Below are positions 1 through 9,700 of a DNA stretch of 64,000 bases, piece by piece. The notes under the pieces were generated by a model. That model searched no databases, was not told where the DNA came from, and was given only the letters and a program-made list of their open reading frames with translations. Made by a program: the position numbers and the translations under genes. Location: the NCBI GenBank assembly GCA_937880075.1, contig CALFLM010000059.1, positions 62,001 through 126,000 of the forward strand. Direction: 5' to 3'. Position 1 is the first letter of the stretch; each line of letters starts with the position of its first letter. The DNA comes from an uncultured Romboutsia sp. (lineage in GTDB: Bacteria > Bacillota > Clostridia > Peptostreptococcales > Peptostreptococcaceae).

Positions 1-601
1 TTATAGTTGTAATTAAAGTAAATATAATTGCACTTAGCAAATTATAGCTTGAAAAGCTATAGGGGTAATTAGCATTTGTAAAAGTATTTAAAAAATAAAT
101 GAAAGAGAAATAAAGTATGCAGAAAATGAAATTATCCCTTAATGCATATTTATTTATACTAAATTTTCTAACATCAGTTAGATAAACTGTAGTATAGACT
201 AATATACAATTTGAGAAAAAGAATAAGTAATATAATATATTTGGATATCTATATCCTAAGTTTGGAAAGATTATCATATCTCCAATAGAGCATACTAAAC
301 TCCAGGAGAAAAATATATTAAACAATTGATAATTTTTAAAAAATAGCATAGCTATACAAATATAAGATGCAAACCTAGATATTTTAATAGGTAAACAAGT
401 GTACACATCATAACTTCCCATTGAGATATAAGAAAATTGTTCAAAGGTAATTTCCAATATAATTAAAATACAAATTACTTTTTCAACTATATAGCTGTAT
501 GGTAATAGATTTTTTGTTAGCTTAGGGCATAAGTACAAAAATACGGAAAAAATTAATAACATAATTAAATGAGTGTTTGAAAAAAGAAAAGTATTTTCCA
601 T
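1..601 (-). CDS. YwaF/TIGR02206-like integral membrane protein (3' end cut by window edge)
   Basis: An open frame of about 200 codons runs on the minus strand from an ATG at 601 to the window edge with no stop, so the C-terminus is missing. An AAGGAGA ribosome binding site lies just upstream (about 606-613). The product is very hydrophobic with several membrane segments. The segment with 'CLPIKISRFASY', then 'GDMIIFPNLGYRYPN', resembles the TIGR02206/YwaF family, which has a Pro-Leu-His-Cys-like motif followed by a Pro-containing loop. The family has no settled function. The assignment is by recalled pattern only and is moderate. Confidence 0.55.
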   Translation of the reverse strand, partial: MENTFLFSNTHLIMLLIFSVFLYLCPKLTKNLLPYSYIVEKVICILIILEITFEQFSYISMGSYDVYTCLPIKISRFASYICIAMLFFKNYQLFNIFFSWSLVCSIGDMIIFPNLGYRYPNILYYLFFFSNCILVYTTVYLTDVRKFSINKYALRDNFIFCILYFSFIYFLNTFTNANYPYSFSSYNLLSAIIFTLITTI

Positions 602-894
602 ATAAATCTCCTTTATATAAATTTTAATTTAACTATTTTAACTAATTAAATTCTCATCTTGAAGTAATATTTAATACTTTTATATAAAACCTATCAATTA
701 GAATAATAGGTTAGTTTTAATTTTAGATAATAAATACTACATTAAAATAACTTATTATTAATAAATTATATTTTTGTAATTTACAAAATAGAATCATTAA
801 AAAATACTTTTGTAACAAAAAATTATATAAATAATAACTTATATAGTATAGATATTAAGACAATTGAAAATCTCGTTTTAAGGAAGTGAGAATA

Positions 895-1839
895 ATGAAA
901 ACTTTATCATGTGCAGATTCAGGGAGTAAATATTGTCCATGTCATCTTGCATATTCAAAAGATTGTATAAGATGTAATATGCTAAATAAAAATGAGAAAT
1001 GTGATTGTATATGGCAAGGAGTATGTATTTATAATGAGGTTAATCATAATAAAAACTTTCCTGTAGTAGAGAGACATGAATATTTATGTGATATAGAAAC
1101 TATGTCATTGATTGAAGAAAATACTTATTTGATAAAAATAAAAATACCAAAAGAACTATCTAAAGATTTACGTAGTCCAGGAGCATATGTTTTACTTAGG
1201 AGAAAAGATAAAGAAAGTAATGTATTTAGTGCTCCTATTTCAGTAATGGACGTTGACTTAGATAAAAATACCTTAGAGGTAATTGTAAAACCTGTAGGGA
1301 TAAAAACTAAAGGTATAATAAACTTTAATCAAGTTTATATTAAAGGACCTTATTTTAATGGGTTATTTGGAATAAAAGATATAAAAAGCATATCAAAATC
1401 AAATTGTTTAATCATATTAAATGGCTTATCACAAGTTAATTCAATAAATGTAATACAACGATTAATAGAAAATAACAATAAAGTTGATGTATTTGTAAAT
1501 CATAATGGAGTAATTTTAGATAATGTTATTCAAAAAATATCTAATTTAGGTGCAAGTATATACCACATAGATATAGAAGAAGATAAAGAGTTTATAACTG
1601 ATTATATAAAATCTAATTATATAAAATTAGTGTATAGTGGTGCAAGTAATCATTTTAATAAATTAGTGATGGAAATAGTTGATTCTATAGATGAAAATAT
1701 AAAGCTAGCAGTATCTAATAATAATTTAATTTGTTGCGGAGAAGGAATATGTGGTGCTTGTAGTATAGATTTAAATGGATTAAAGGTTAAAGCATGTAAA
1801 ACACAAGTTAATAGTAGAGAATATTTAAAAAGTATTTAA
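895..1839 (+). CDS. PyrK-like Fe-S flavoprotein, electron transfer subunit with Cys-rich N-terminus
   Basis: The 314-residue product looks like a sulfide/dihydroorotate dehydrogenase electron-transfer (PyrK-like) protein. Residues 1-45 hold eight cysteines (with CPCHLA, DCIRC, KCDC and GVC). A ferredoxin-reductase-like FAD/NAD domain follows, and the C-terminus carries CCGEGICGACSI with a later Cys in KACK, the usual [2Fe-2S] ligand pattern of PyrK. A GTG at 886 is in frame, but the AAGGAAGTGA site at 880-889 covers it, so the ATG at 895 is chosen. The next gene, a FAD oxidoreductase, follows after 22 bases, so the pair probably forms an electron-transfer unit. Substrate is unknown; no pyrimidine genes are nearby, so a role in pyrimidine synthesis is not supported. 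Confidence 0.7.
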   Translation: MKTLSCADSGSKYCPCHLAYSKDCIRCNMLNKNEKCDCIWQGVCIYNEVNHNKNFPVVERHEYLCDIETMSLIEENTYLIKIKIPKELSKDLRSPGAYVLLRRKDKESNVFSAPISVMDVDLDKNTLEVIVKPVGIKTKGIINFNQVYIKGPYFNGLFGIKDIKSISKSNCLIILNGLSQVNSINVIQRLIENNNKVDVFVNHNGVILDNVIQKISNLGASIYHIDIEEDKEFITDYIKSNYIKLVYSGASNHFNKLVMEIVDSIDENIKLAVSNNNLICCGEGICGACSIDLNGLKVKACKTQVNSREYLKSI

Positions 1840-1861
1840 TTAAGTTTTAGGAGGAAGTGTT

Positions 1862-3142
1862 ATGGCAAAAATAATTGTTGTTGGAGGCGGATGGGCAGGA
1901 TGTGCAGCCGCAATAGCTGCTAAAAAAGCAGGTGCAGAGGTTTTAATATTAGAAAAAACAGACTTACTTCTAGGGCTTGGCAACGTTGGTGGAATAATGA
2001 GAAATAATGGTAGATATAGTGCTACAGAAGAGGCAATAGCACTTGGTGCGAGAGAATTATTTGAGATAACTGATAAATATGCAACTCATAGAGATATAGA
2101 TTTTCCAGGACATAATCACGCAACTATTTACAACGTAACTAAGATAGAGAAGCCTGTAAGAGATAAGATTAGAGAAATGGGTATAGAGGTTAGATTCTTT
2201 AGCAGAGTTGTAGATGTTAAAACTGATGAGGATAAATTAGTTTCAGTTATACTAGAAGATGGAGAAGTTATATATGGAGATGCATTTGTTGAAACTACTG
2301 GTTCAACAGGACCTATGGGGAATTGTACAGCTTATGGCAATGGATGTGCAATGTGTGTACTAAGATGTCCATCTTTTGGAGGCAGAGTAAGTATAACTAG
2401 TAAATGCGGATTAGAAGATATGGTAGGTAAAAGAAAAAATGGAGATTATGGTGCATTTAGTGGCTCCATGAAACTTTTAAAAGAATCTTTAAGTGAAGAA
2501 ATACAAAAAGATTTAGATGAAAAAGGATGTGCGGTAGTTCCTCTACCTAAAGAGCTTGTGAATGAGGATATATTAGATATAAAGGTATGTCAACAATACG
2601 CACTGCCAGCTTTTGCACAAAATATAGTGTTAATAGATACTGGGCATGCTAAACTTATGGAACCTTTTTACAATTTAGAAGTTTTAAGAATGGTACCAGG
2701 ATTTGAAAATGTGCTTATAGTTGAGCCTTATTCTGGAGGTAAAGGTAACTCTATTAGATATATGTCTGTTGCAAAAAGAGACAATTATATGAGAGCTAAG
2801 GGAATGGCTAATTTATTTGTTGGTGGAGAAAAATCAGGATTTTATGTAGGTCATACAGAGGCAATATGTACAGGTAGCTTGGCAGGACATAATGCTGTTA
2901 GATATTGTGCAGATAGATATTTAATTCAACTTCCGACTAATTTATTAATAGGTGATTTTATTTCGTATTCTAATAATGAAATGAGTAAGCCTGATGGTGA
3001 AAAATTAAGATTTACTTTTGCTGGAAGTATTTACTTTAATAGAATGAAAGAGTTAGGTTTTTATAGTACAGACAGTAACGTTGCATTAGAAAGAGTTAGA
3101 AAAGCTAGTTTAGAAGGATTATATGATAAAAGAGTATTATAA
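1862..3142 (+). CDS. FAD-dependent oxidoreductase
   Basis: The 426-residue protein opens with a Rossmann dinucleotide-binding motif (VVGGGWAGCAAAIAA), so it binds FAD. A mid-protein cysteine cluster (NGCAMCVLRCP, about residues 163-173) could bind a metal or act in redox. The C-terminal part with 'NLFVGGEKSGFYVGHTEA' recalls GidA/TrmFO-type FAD proteins and PF12831-like oxidoreductases. It follows the PyrK-like gene by 22 bases with a GGAGGA site, so co-transcription is likely and the upstream protein may deliver or accept its electrons. The substrate cannot be read from the sequence. No clear terminator follows at once; the next 550 bases hold a structured RNA. Confidence 0.7.
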   Translation: MAKIIVVGGGWAGCAAAIAAKKAGAEVLILEKTDLLLGLGNVGGIMRNNGRYSATEEAIALGARELFEITDKYATHRDIDFPGHNHATIYNVTKIEKPVRDKIREMGIEVRFFSRVVDVKTDEDKLVSVILEDGEVIYGDAFVETTGSTGPMGNCTAYGNGCAMCVLRCPSFGGRVSITSKCGLEDMVGKRKNGDYGAFSGSMKLLKESLSEEIQKDLDEKGCAVVPLPKELVNEDILDIKVCQQYALPAFAQNIVLIDTGHAKLMEPFYNLEVLRMVPGFENVLIVEPYSGGKGNSIRYMSVAKRDNYMRAKGMANLFVGGEKSGFYVGHTEAICTGSLAGHNAVRYCADRYLIQLPTNLLIGDFISYSNNEMSKPDGEKLRFTFAGSIYFNRMKELGFYSTDSNVALERVRKASLEGLYDKRVL

Positions 3143-3246
3143 AGTCTTTTAGTTAAGATGTAAAATATAAATATAAAATTTTAATAATATATTGTAACAA
3201 ATAGTATAAATAAGAATAGTATATATAAATTTATTTATAAGTAAAA

Positions 3247-3463
3247 GAGTATATACTCACAACCTATCTTTTCGTAGTATCTAAAATAGGCAACTAAACT
3301 GTAAAATACAGCTAGAAAGAAAGTTGAGACTTAAACTACACCAATTATATGCATATATATCTTACTAAAACTACTACCTGTAATAAAAAATGATAAATAA
3401 GCTATTTAATGAGTAACTACAAAAAGATAGCAAAAAAGCTAGGACTAGTGCCTAGCTTTTTAT
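3247..3463 (+). ncRNA. Candidate structured RNA (small RNA or leader), unidentified class
   Basis: Several hairpins follow each other: a palindrome at 3247-3258 (GAGTATATACTC); CCTAT (3263-3267) with ATAGG (3286-3290); CAACT (3291-3295) with AGTTG (3322-3326), enclosing CTGTA/TACAG (3299-3311). The segment ends in an 11-bp terminator stem at 3433-3461. The terminator lies about 235 bases before the next start codon, so this is either a free small RNA or a long attenuated leader. I compared it by eye with c-di-GMP-I/II, c-di-AMP, SAM, lysine, purine, preQ1, T-box and M-box consensus features and found no match. Confidence 0.35.
3433..3463 (+). terminator. Intrinsic terminator of the 3247-3463 RNA
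   Basis: AAAAAGCTAGG (3433-3443) pairs perfectly with CCTAGCTTTTT (3451-3461) around a 7-base loop, with a run of T on the downstream arm. Confidence 0.8.
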
Positions 3464-3699
3464 TGTAAAAAATCTTAATTTGCAATTATAAAGTTTAATA
3501 ACAAATAAGTTAAAAGAATTAGCGAAAATTAGAAATATATTTTATATTAAACTTGGATACAAATTAACTTATTAACTAAAGAACTTAGACTAAATGATGT
3601 ATATTATAAAATAAAACTTTAAGATAACTTATTTACTAATTAACAGGTATATCATATAATATAAAAATATACGTAATAATATTGAAGGGAGATATGGGT

Positions 3700-5700
3700 A
3701 TGAAAGGTAAAATAGCATTAGCGACATTGGCGATTATACCTATGACAGCTAATAATGCATATGCATCAAACATAGGTACAGTGACAGCATCTTCTTTAAA
3801 TGTAAGAAGTGGACCTAGCACAAGTTATAGGATAGTAACAACTGTAAAGAAAAATGAAAAAGTTAATATATTACAATCATCTAATGGATGGTATAAAATA
3901 GAGACTGCATCAGGAAAGCAAGGATGGGCATCATCTTCATACATATCAATATCAAATAGTAATATAAATAATAATACTAATACGTCATCAAATATGGCTA
4001 CAGTAAATACGAATGGACTAAACTTTAGAAATGGTGCAGGGACAAGCTATAGTATAATAAAGGTTTTAAATAAAGGCGAAAAAGTAGAGTTAATATCTGA
4101 AAGTAACGGATGGTCAAAAGTAAAGCATGATTCAAGGTTAGGGTACGTTGCAAGTAGATATATAGATAAAGCTACTATAAATTATACAATAAAGGAAGTA
4201 AATACAGATGGATTAAATGTAAGAACAGGTCCATCAACAAGTTATGCATCTATAGGAAAGTTAAACAAAGGGACTAAAGTAGAAGTAATATCAGAAAGTG
4301 CAGGATGGTCAAAAATTAACTACAATAATAAAACTGCATATGTATCGAGTGGATATCTAAAGGCAGTATCAACAAATACGCCAGAAGATACAAAACCAGA
4401 AGATACAACACAACAATACAAGGAGATAAAAGTAGTAAATACAGATGGATTAAATGTAAGAAAAGGACCATCAACAAGATATGAATCAATAGGAAAGATA
4501 GATAAAGGAACTAATGTAGAAGTAATATCAGAAAGTGATGGATGGTCAAAGATAAATTATAAAAATACAACAGCATATGTAGCTACTAGGTATCTAGATA
4601 AAAAAATTACTAATACAGAAGATACAACACAACAATATAAGGAAATAAAAGTAGTAAACACAGATGGATTAAATGTAAGAAAAGGACCATCAACAAGATA
4701 TGAATCAATAGGAAAGATAGACAAAGGAACTAATGTAGAAGTAATATCAGAAAATGATGGATGGTCAAAGATAAATTACAAAAATACAACAGCATATGTG
4801 GCTACTAGGTATTTAGATAAAATAAGTAGTAATGAAGAAGTACCACCTGTGGTAGGTGGCGAAGGTGAGGAGAATGTAAACGGAGCAACGATAAATTATA
4901 AAGGGTTAAACTATACACTTCAAAATCACGTAGATGCTCAGTATAAAAAAGCATTAGAAGGTGGTAATGTTATATCATCAAGTTTATCAAGAAGTAGTGA
5001 AGAATTAACTACTTATGCTATGTCACAGAGTAGAGCTTTTGTAGCCCCTAGTAAAGCTGATTTAGAATACTACCTAAATCCACAAAACTTTACAAATAGT
5101 GATAAAGGTATGATGCAATTTTTAAGACTTGATACATATAAAGGTGGAATAAGTGAAAGTGAGCTAAATTCATACCTAAACTCATTACCAAAGATAAATG
5201 GTAAAAATACAGTGTTTTATAATCAAGGTAAAACATTTATAAATGCAGCACAAAAGTATAATATAGATTTAGTATACTTAGTTTCTCATGCTATGTGGGA
5301 AACTGGATATGGAAAATCAGTACTTGCTCAAGGGCAAACAATAACGAGTTATAAAGGGAAACCATTACCTCAGCCAGTTACTGTATATAATTTCTTTGGA
5401 ATAGGTGCAATAGATAAGAGTGCAAATGTTTCAGGAGCTGAAGCATCATATTCTAATGGATGGACTAGTATTGAAAAAACTATAGAGGGATCAGCTAAAT
5501 GGATAAGTGCTAACTATATAAAAAGTTCAAAGTATAACCAAAACACTATATATAAAATGAAGTTTAACTATGATTATACTTGGCATCAATATGCAACAGA
5601 TATAAACTGGGCAAATGGAATATCAGGTATAATGCATAAATTAATAAGTATGTATGATACAGGAAGCAATTTAAACTTTGAAGTACCTAATTATAAGTAA
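3700..5700 (+). CDS. Secreted SH3-repeat N-acetylglucosaminidase (autolysin)
   Basis: The 666-residue protein has a signal peptide (about residues 1-23, ending ANNAYA). Five bacterial SH3 domains follow at roughly 24-80, 100-155, 160-220, 245-305 and 320-378; each carries a variant of 'LNVRSGPSTSY' and a 'GW.K' motif. These domains bind cell wall. Residues about 490-660 form a glucosaminidase (PF01832-like) domain with the catalytic Glu in MWETGYG and a later NFFGIGA motif, so it should cleave peptidoglycan glycan strands. The overall layout is like the Acd autolysin of Clostridioides difficile. Start choice: AAGGGAG at 3685-3691 is 8 bases before the ATG at 3700; the ATG at 3694 is too close. 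SH3 units 4 and 5 are almost identical. Confidence 0.9.
   Translation: MKGKIALATLAIIPMTANNAYASNIGTVTASSLNVRSGPSTSYRIVTTVKKNEKVNILQSSNGWYKIETASGKQGWASSSYISISNSNINNNTNTSSNMATVNTNGLNFRNGAGTSYSIIKVLNKGEKVELISESNGWSKVKHDSRLGYVASRYIDKATINYTIKEVNTDGLNVRTGPSTSYASIGKLNKGTKVEVISESAGWSKINYNNKTAYVSSGYLKAVSTNTPEDTKPEDTTQQYKEIKVVNTDGLNVRKGPSTRYESIGKIDKGTNVEVISESDGWSKINYKNTTAYVATRYLDKKITNTEDTTQQYKEIKVVNTDGLNVRKGPSTRYESIGKIDKGTNVEVISENDGWSKINYKNTTAYVATRYLDKISSNEEVPPVVGGEGEENVNGATINYKGLNYTLQNHVDAQYKKALEGGNVISSSLSRSSEELTTYAMSQSRAFVAPSKADLEYYLNPQNFTNSDKGMMQFLRLDTYKGGISESELNSYLNSLPKINGKNTVFYNQGKTFINAAQKYNIDLVYLVSHAMWETGYGKSVLAQGQTITSYKGKPLPQPVTVYNFFGIGAIDKSANVSGAEASYSNGWTSIEKTIEGSAKWISANYIKSSKYNQNTIYKMKFNYDYTWHQYATDINWANGISGIMHKLISMYDTGSNLNFEVPNYK
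4399..4821 (+). repeat. Tandem near-identical SH3-coding repeat (two 204-bp units, 219-bp period)
   Basis: Bases 4399-4602 and 4618-4821 are almost identical, differing at only a handful of positions, including one that changes Ser to Asn. They encode SH3 domains 4 and 5 with their shared linker (EDTTQQYKEIKVV). The earlier three SH3 domains are clearly more diverged, so this is a recent in-frame duplication. Confidence 0.85.
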
Positions 5701-5768
5701 TAGTTGGCTATTTTAATTGATAGATATTCTAATAATTATATAGACATGTTTAAATAAGCTTTATTTAT

Positions 5769-5818
5769 AAAAGGGCTAGCTAATAAAGATTTATAATCTT
5801 ATTAACTAGCTCTTTTTA
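5769..5818. terminator. Bidirectional terminator between convergent genes
   Basis: AAGGGCTAGCTAATAAAGAT (5771-5790) pairs with the arm at 5796-5815, allowing G-U pairs. T runs flank the stem on the plus strand and a shorter run on the minus strand. It sits between the glucosaminidase gene and the convergent minus-strand gene. Confidence 0.75.
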
Positions 5819-5830
5819 TACCAAAAAATA

Positions 5831-6505
5831 TTAATTTACAAAGTACTTTCTATATTTTAATATATTTTCTATATTATGTTCTTTTATAATATTTTTTAGG
5901 TTTCCGAAATTATAAGTGGCAAGTGCATATTCTCTAATTTGCTCAAATAAGCATCTATCTTCATCATTATTAAATATAACAATGTTTTTTGCTATATCCC
6001 AAGCCTTAGATTCTCTAGATATTAGATTTTTTTTTAATAATACGACACATTCCTCTAAGTCAGAGGGAAGATTTTTTTTATAGAAGTCAGCTTTTTCAAT
6101 ATCTATATTATACTTAATTAATTTTTCAACAATGTTAGATAATATATCTGTATACTCTTCTTTTGATGCATAAACATCTGGATCTAAAATATGACCAACT
6201 TCATGAGATAACACAAATTTAGCAATTGATATTATATTTGTTTTAGAAACAGGGATAGGATACCTGTAACAACTCATAAAGTGAAAAAAGTTATAACAGA
6301 AGGATAAAAAACCACTTCTTGAAGATAATACAAGCCTAAATTTAGGAAGAGCACATATGGGTATATGGCTATTTTTTGTGTAAAATAGAAAAACTTTTTT
6401 ATTTATATTAAGTCCGGATAAAGATTTTTTTAGTAATTTTTTTTCACCTAGGTCATGATAACAATATATTATTTTATTAAAATCTACTTCTGGGACACAG
6501 GACAT
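5831..6505 (-). CDS. Putative zinc metallopeptidase-like protein (HExxH)
   Basis: The 224-residue protein is not one I can name. It contains SHEVGHILD (about residues 115-123), a gluzincin HExxH zinc motif with a following Asp, and further on RESKAWDIA, where the Glu could be the third zinc ligand, as in ImmA/IrrE-like and related small peptidases. There is no signal peptide, so it is probably cytosolic. The ATG at 6505 is preceded by GAGGCGGTG. It is transcribed alone, convergent with the autolysin gene and divergent from polC. A peptidase function is inferred from the motif; the target is unknown. Confidence 0.6.
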   Translation of the reverse strand: MSCVPEVDFNKIIYCYHDLGEKKLLKKSLSGLNINKKVFLFYTKNSHIPICALPKFRLVLSSRSGFLSFCYNFFHFMSCYRYPIPVSKTNIISIAKFVLSHEVGHILDPDVYASKEEYTDILSNIVEKLIKYNIDIEKADFYKKNLPSDLEECVVLLKKNLISRESKAWDIAKNIVIFNNDEDRCLFEQIREYALATYNFGNLKNIIKEHNIENILKYRKYFVN

Positions 6506-6707
6506 ATTAACACCGCCTCACATTTTGTCTTTATAATATAATATTAAAATGTTTAGTATTTGTAGCTAATCCAATTAAAAAAATCAATGTATTAATATTA
6601 AATATTATATATACTTAGTAAAAATATATTAGGCAATTAAATTGTGACTATGAAGTTATAATTATTCATATAATACATATTTTATAGATTCTTAATAAAT
6701 AAAAAAG

Positions 6708-6737
6708 TTAATAACAACAATTAACCTATGATATAAT
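6708..6737 (+). promoter_or_regulatory. Probable promoter of polC
   Basis: A -10 TATAAT at 6732-6737 follows a weaker -35 TTAATA at 6708-6713 with an 18-base spacer, about 35 bases upstream of the polC start. Confidence 0.5.
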
Positions 6738-6772
6738 ATTTACTTTAAGAAATAGTAAAAGGAAGTGATATT

Positions 6773-9700
6773 TTGGAGAGTGTAAAAGATTATTTAGACA
6801 GACTAGAAATAAATAATAATATATTAAATAAGCAATTAAAGGATGTATATGTATCTAAAGTAGTTTATTTTAGAGAAAATAAAATTGTATACTTTCACTT
6901 AACTTCAAAATCTATAATATCATATGATATTTTAGAGAGTTTAAAAGAAGAGTTAAAATTAAAGCTTTCGTATTTTAAAGATATAAAAATTAAGATTTCA
7001 TATACTGGACTTGATAGAAAAGAAAATAAAGACATAATAAAAATGTATTGGATGAATATTGTTTATATACTTAAAGCTCTATGTCCATCTATTGCAGGGT
7101 GGTATAAACAAATAGAGTATTTATGTATAGAAGATAACTTGAAGATAAAGATTCCAAAAGGACTTTTTTATGATAGATTAATGAAGCTAAATATAGCTTA
7201 TGTGCTTAAGTCTAGGTTAAATGAAGAACTTGGAATAGACCTTAATATAACTATGGAAAAAGCAATAGATGAAGAAATTGATGTTAAACGTATAATAAGA
7301 AAAAGTGAAAGAGTGGTAGAGGGAAAAATTAGGGAATTAGAAATAAACTCTAAGGAAGAAAAATCAGATGATGAAGAAGCTGCTTATGTTATAAAACCAG
7401 AATATGATGAAAGATTAATCTATGGTGAAAACGTAAATGCTATTGTTGAAAAAATATGCGATTTAAATAATAACTCGGGAACTGTAAGTATAGTAGGTGA
7501 AATATTTGATATAGACACTAAGGAGCTTAGAAATGGTAAGATACTTTTAATAGCATCTATAACCGATTTTACAAGTTCTATAAGTTGTAAATTATTCTTA
7601 AATGATACAAATAAAGATAGTGTACTAGATAACATATCAAAAGGAACTTATGTAAAGATAAAGGGAGATACAATGTATGATATATATCAAAGAGAGCTAA
7701 CAATGACTATAACAGGTATAAGAGCAGAAGAAAAGCCAGAAAGAGTAGATAAAAGTGAAGTAAAAAGAGTAGAACTTCATGCACACACTCAAATGTCATC
7801 TATGGATGCAGTAACCTCAACAAAAAAGTTAATACAGCAAGCGGCTAAATGGGGACACAAGGCAATAGCAATAACTGATCATGGAGTTGTTCAAGCATTT
7901 CCTGAGGCAATGGGAGCTGCTAAAGGTAATGATATAAAGATACTTTATGGTGTAGAAGGGTATTTAGTTGAAGATTCAGAAGATATAGTACAAGATGCTA
8001 ATGATAAAGAACTTTCTCAAACATTTGTAGTATTTGATATAGAGACAACTGGTTTTTCTAATACAAATGATAGAATAACTGAAATAGGTGCAGTAAAAAT
8101 TGAAAATTTTAAAATTGTAGATAAATTTAGTGAGCTAATAAATCCACAAAAGGATATATCATATAAAATACAAGAATTAACTGGTATAACTAATGATATG
8201 GTTAAAGATAAACCGACTATAGATGAAGTTTTACCTAAGTTTATAGAGTTTATTGGAGATAGTGTATTAGTTGCTCATAATGCAGAATTTGATATGAGCT
8301 TTATATCTGAAAAGTGTAGACAACAAAATATAGAGTTTAAAAATAAAAGCATAGATACACTTACACTTGCTAGAGTTTTACTTCCAGAATTAAAAAGGCA
8401 CAGATTAAATGTAGTAGCAAAAGCGTTAGGTGTACCTCTTTTAAATCACCACAGAGCTGTTGATGATGCACAGGCTACAGCACTTATATTTGTAAAATTC
8501 TTAGAAATGTTAGATAAGAAAGGAGCTAAAACACTACAACAAGTAAATGAAGTTTTAGGTAAGGTTGATTACACAAAACTAGGAACTAGCCATATAACTT
8601 TAATAGCTAAAGATTATACTGGTCTTAAAAATTTATATAAAATAGTATCGGATGCTCATATTAACCATTTTTATAGGTCACCTAGAATATTAAAAAGTGT
8701 GCTAGAAGCTCACAAAGAAGGCATTATAATTGGTTCAGCTTGTGAAGCAGGAAAAGTATTTAAGGCTGTTAAGAAAAATGTAAGTGATGAAGAAATGGCT
8801 AAAATTATAGATTTATATGATTATATAGAAATAATGCCTATTGATAATAATAGATTTATGATTGATAAAGGCGAAGTTCAAGATGAAGAAGAATTAAGAG
8901 ATTTAAATAGAAAACTTATTGAGACCGCACTTAAATTTGGAAAAATACCAGTAGCAACAGGTGATGTTCATTTTTTAGAAAAGCATGAAGCAGTTTTAAG
9001 AAAAATACTAAAATATTCTCAAGGGTTTAAAGTTGATGAAGAAGAAACTTATCTTCATTTTAGAACAACAGATGAAATGTTAGAAGAATTTAAATATTTA
9101 GGTGAGGAACTTGCATATGAAGTTGTTGTAACAAATAGTAATAAAATAGCTGATATGGTTGAAGTTATAAAACCAATACCAGATGATACTTATCCTCCAG
9201 TAATAGAAGGGTCTGATGTTGAGCTTAGAGAAATGTGCTATAAAAAAGCAAAAAGAATTTATGGAGATCCAGTTCCAGAAGTTGTTAAGGCTAGACTTGA
9301 TAGAGAGCTAAATTCTATTATAGGTAATGGATATGCTGTTATGTATATTATAGCTCAAAAACTTGTTACAAAATCATTAAGTGATGGATATTTAGTTGGA
9401 TCAAGGGGATCTGTAGGCTCATCATTTGCAGCTACAATGAGTGATATAACAGAAGTTAATCCGCTACCAGCCCATTATATATGTGATGATCCAAAATGTA
9501 AGTATTCATATTTCTTTGAAATAGGAGAATATGGTTCTGGAGTAGATTTACCTGATAAGGATTGTCCTAAATGTGGCAAGCCACTTAGAAAAGATGGACA
9601 CGATATACCATTTGAGGTTTTCCTTGGATTTGAAGGAGATAAAGAACCAGATATAGACCTTAACTTCTCTGGAGATTATCAACCAGTAATACACAAATAT

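Larger units (their letters stand above)
3143..3699 (+). other. Intergenic region with an RNA-like element and terminator
   Basis: This 557-base gap contains no convincing protein gene. The first 100 bases are AT-rich with possible promoter elements (TTGTAA at 3192). Bases 3247-3463 form the structured RNA described separately. Bases 3464-3684 are AT-rich, presumably hold the promoter of the glucosaminidase gene, and end with its AAGGGAG ribosome binding site at 3685-3691. Confidence 0.6.

Noticed and set aside
3247..3463. c-di-GMP-I riboswitch
   Set aside because: A GGCAAC and GAAAG are present, but the conserved GCAC and GACGCAAAGC elements are missing.
4399..4821. CRISPR-like or non-coding tandem repeat
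   Set aside because: The repeat is in frame and encodes SH3 domains; spacing and length do not fit CRISPR.
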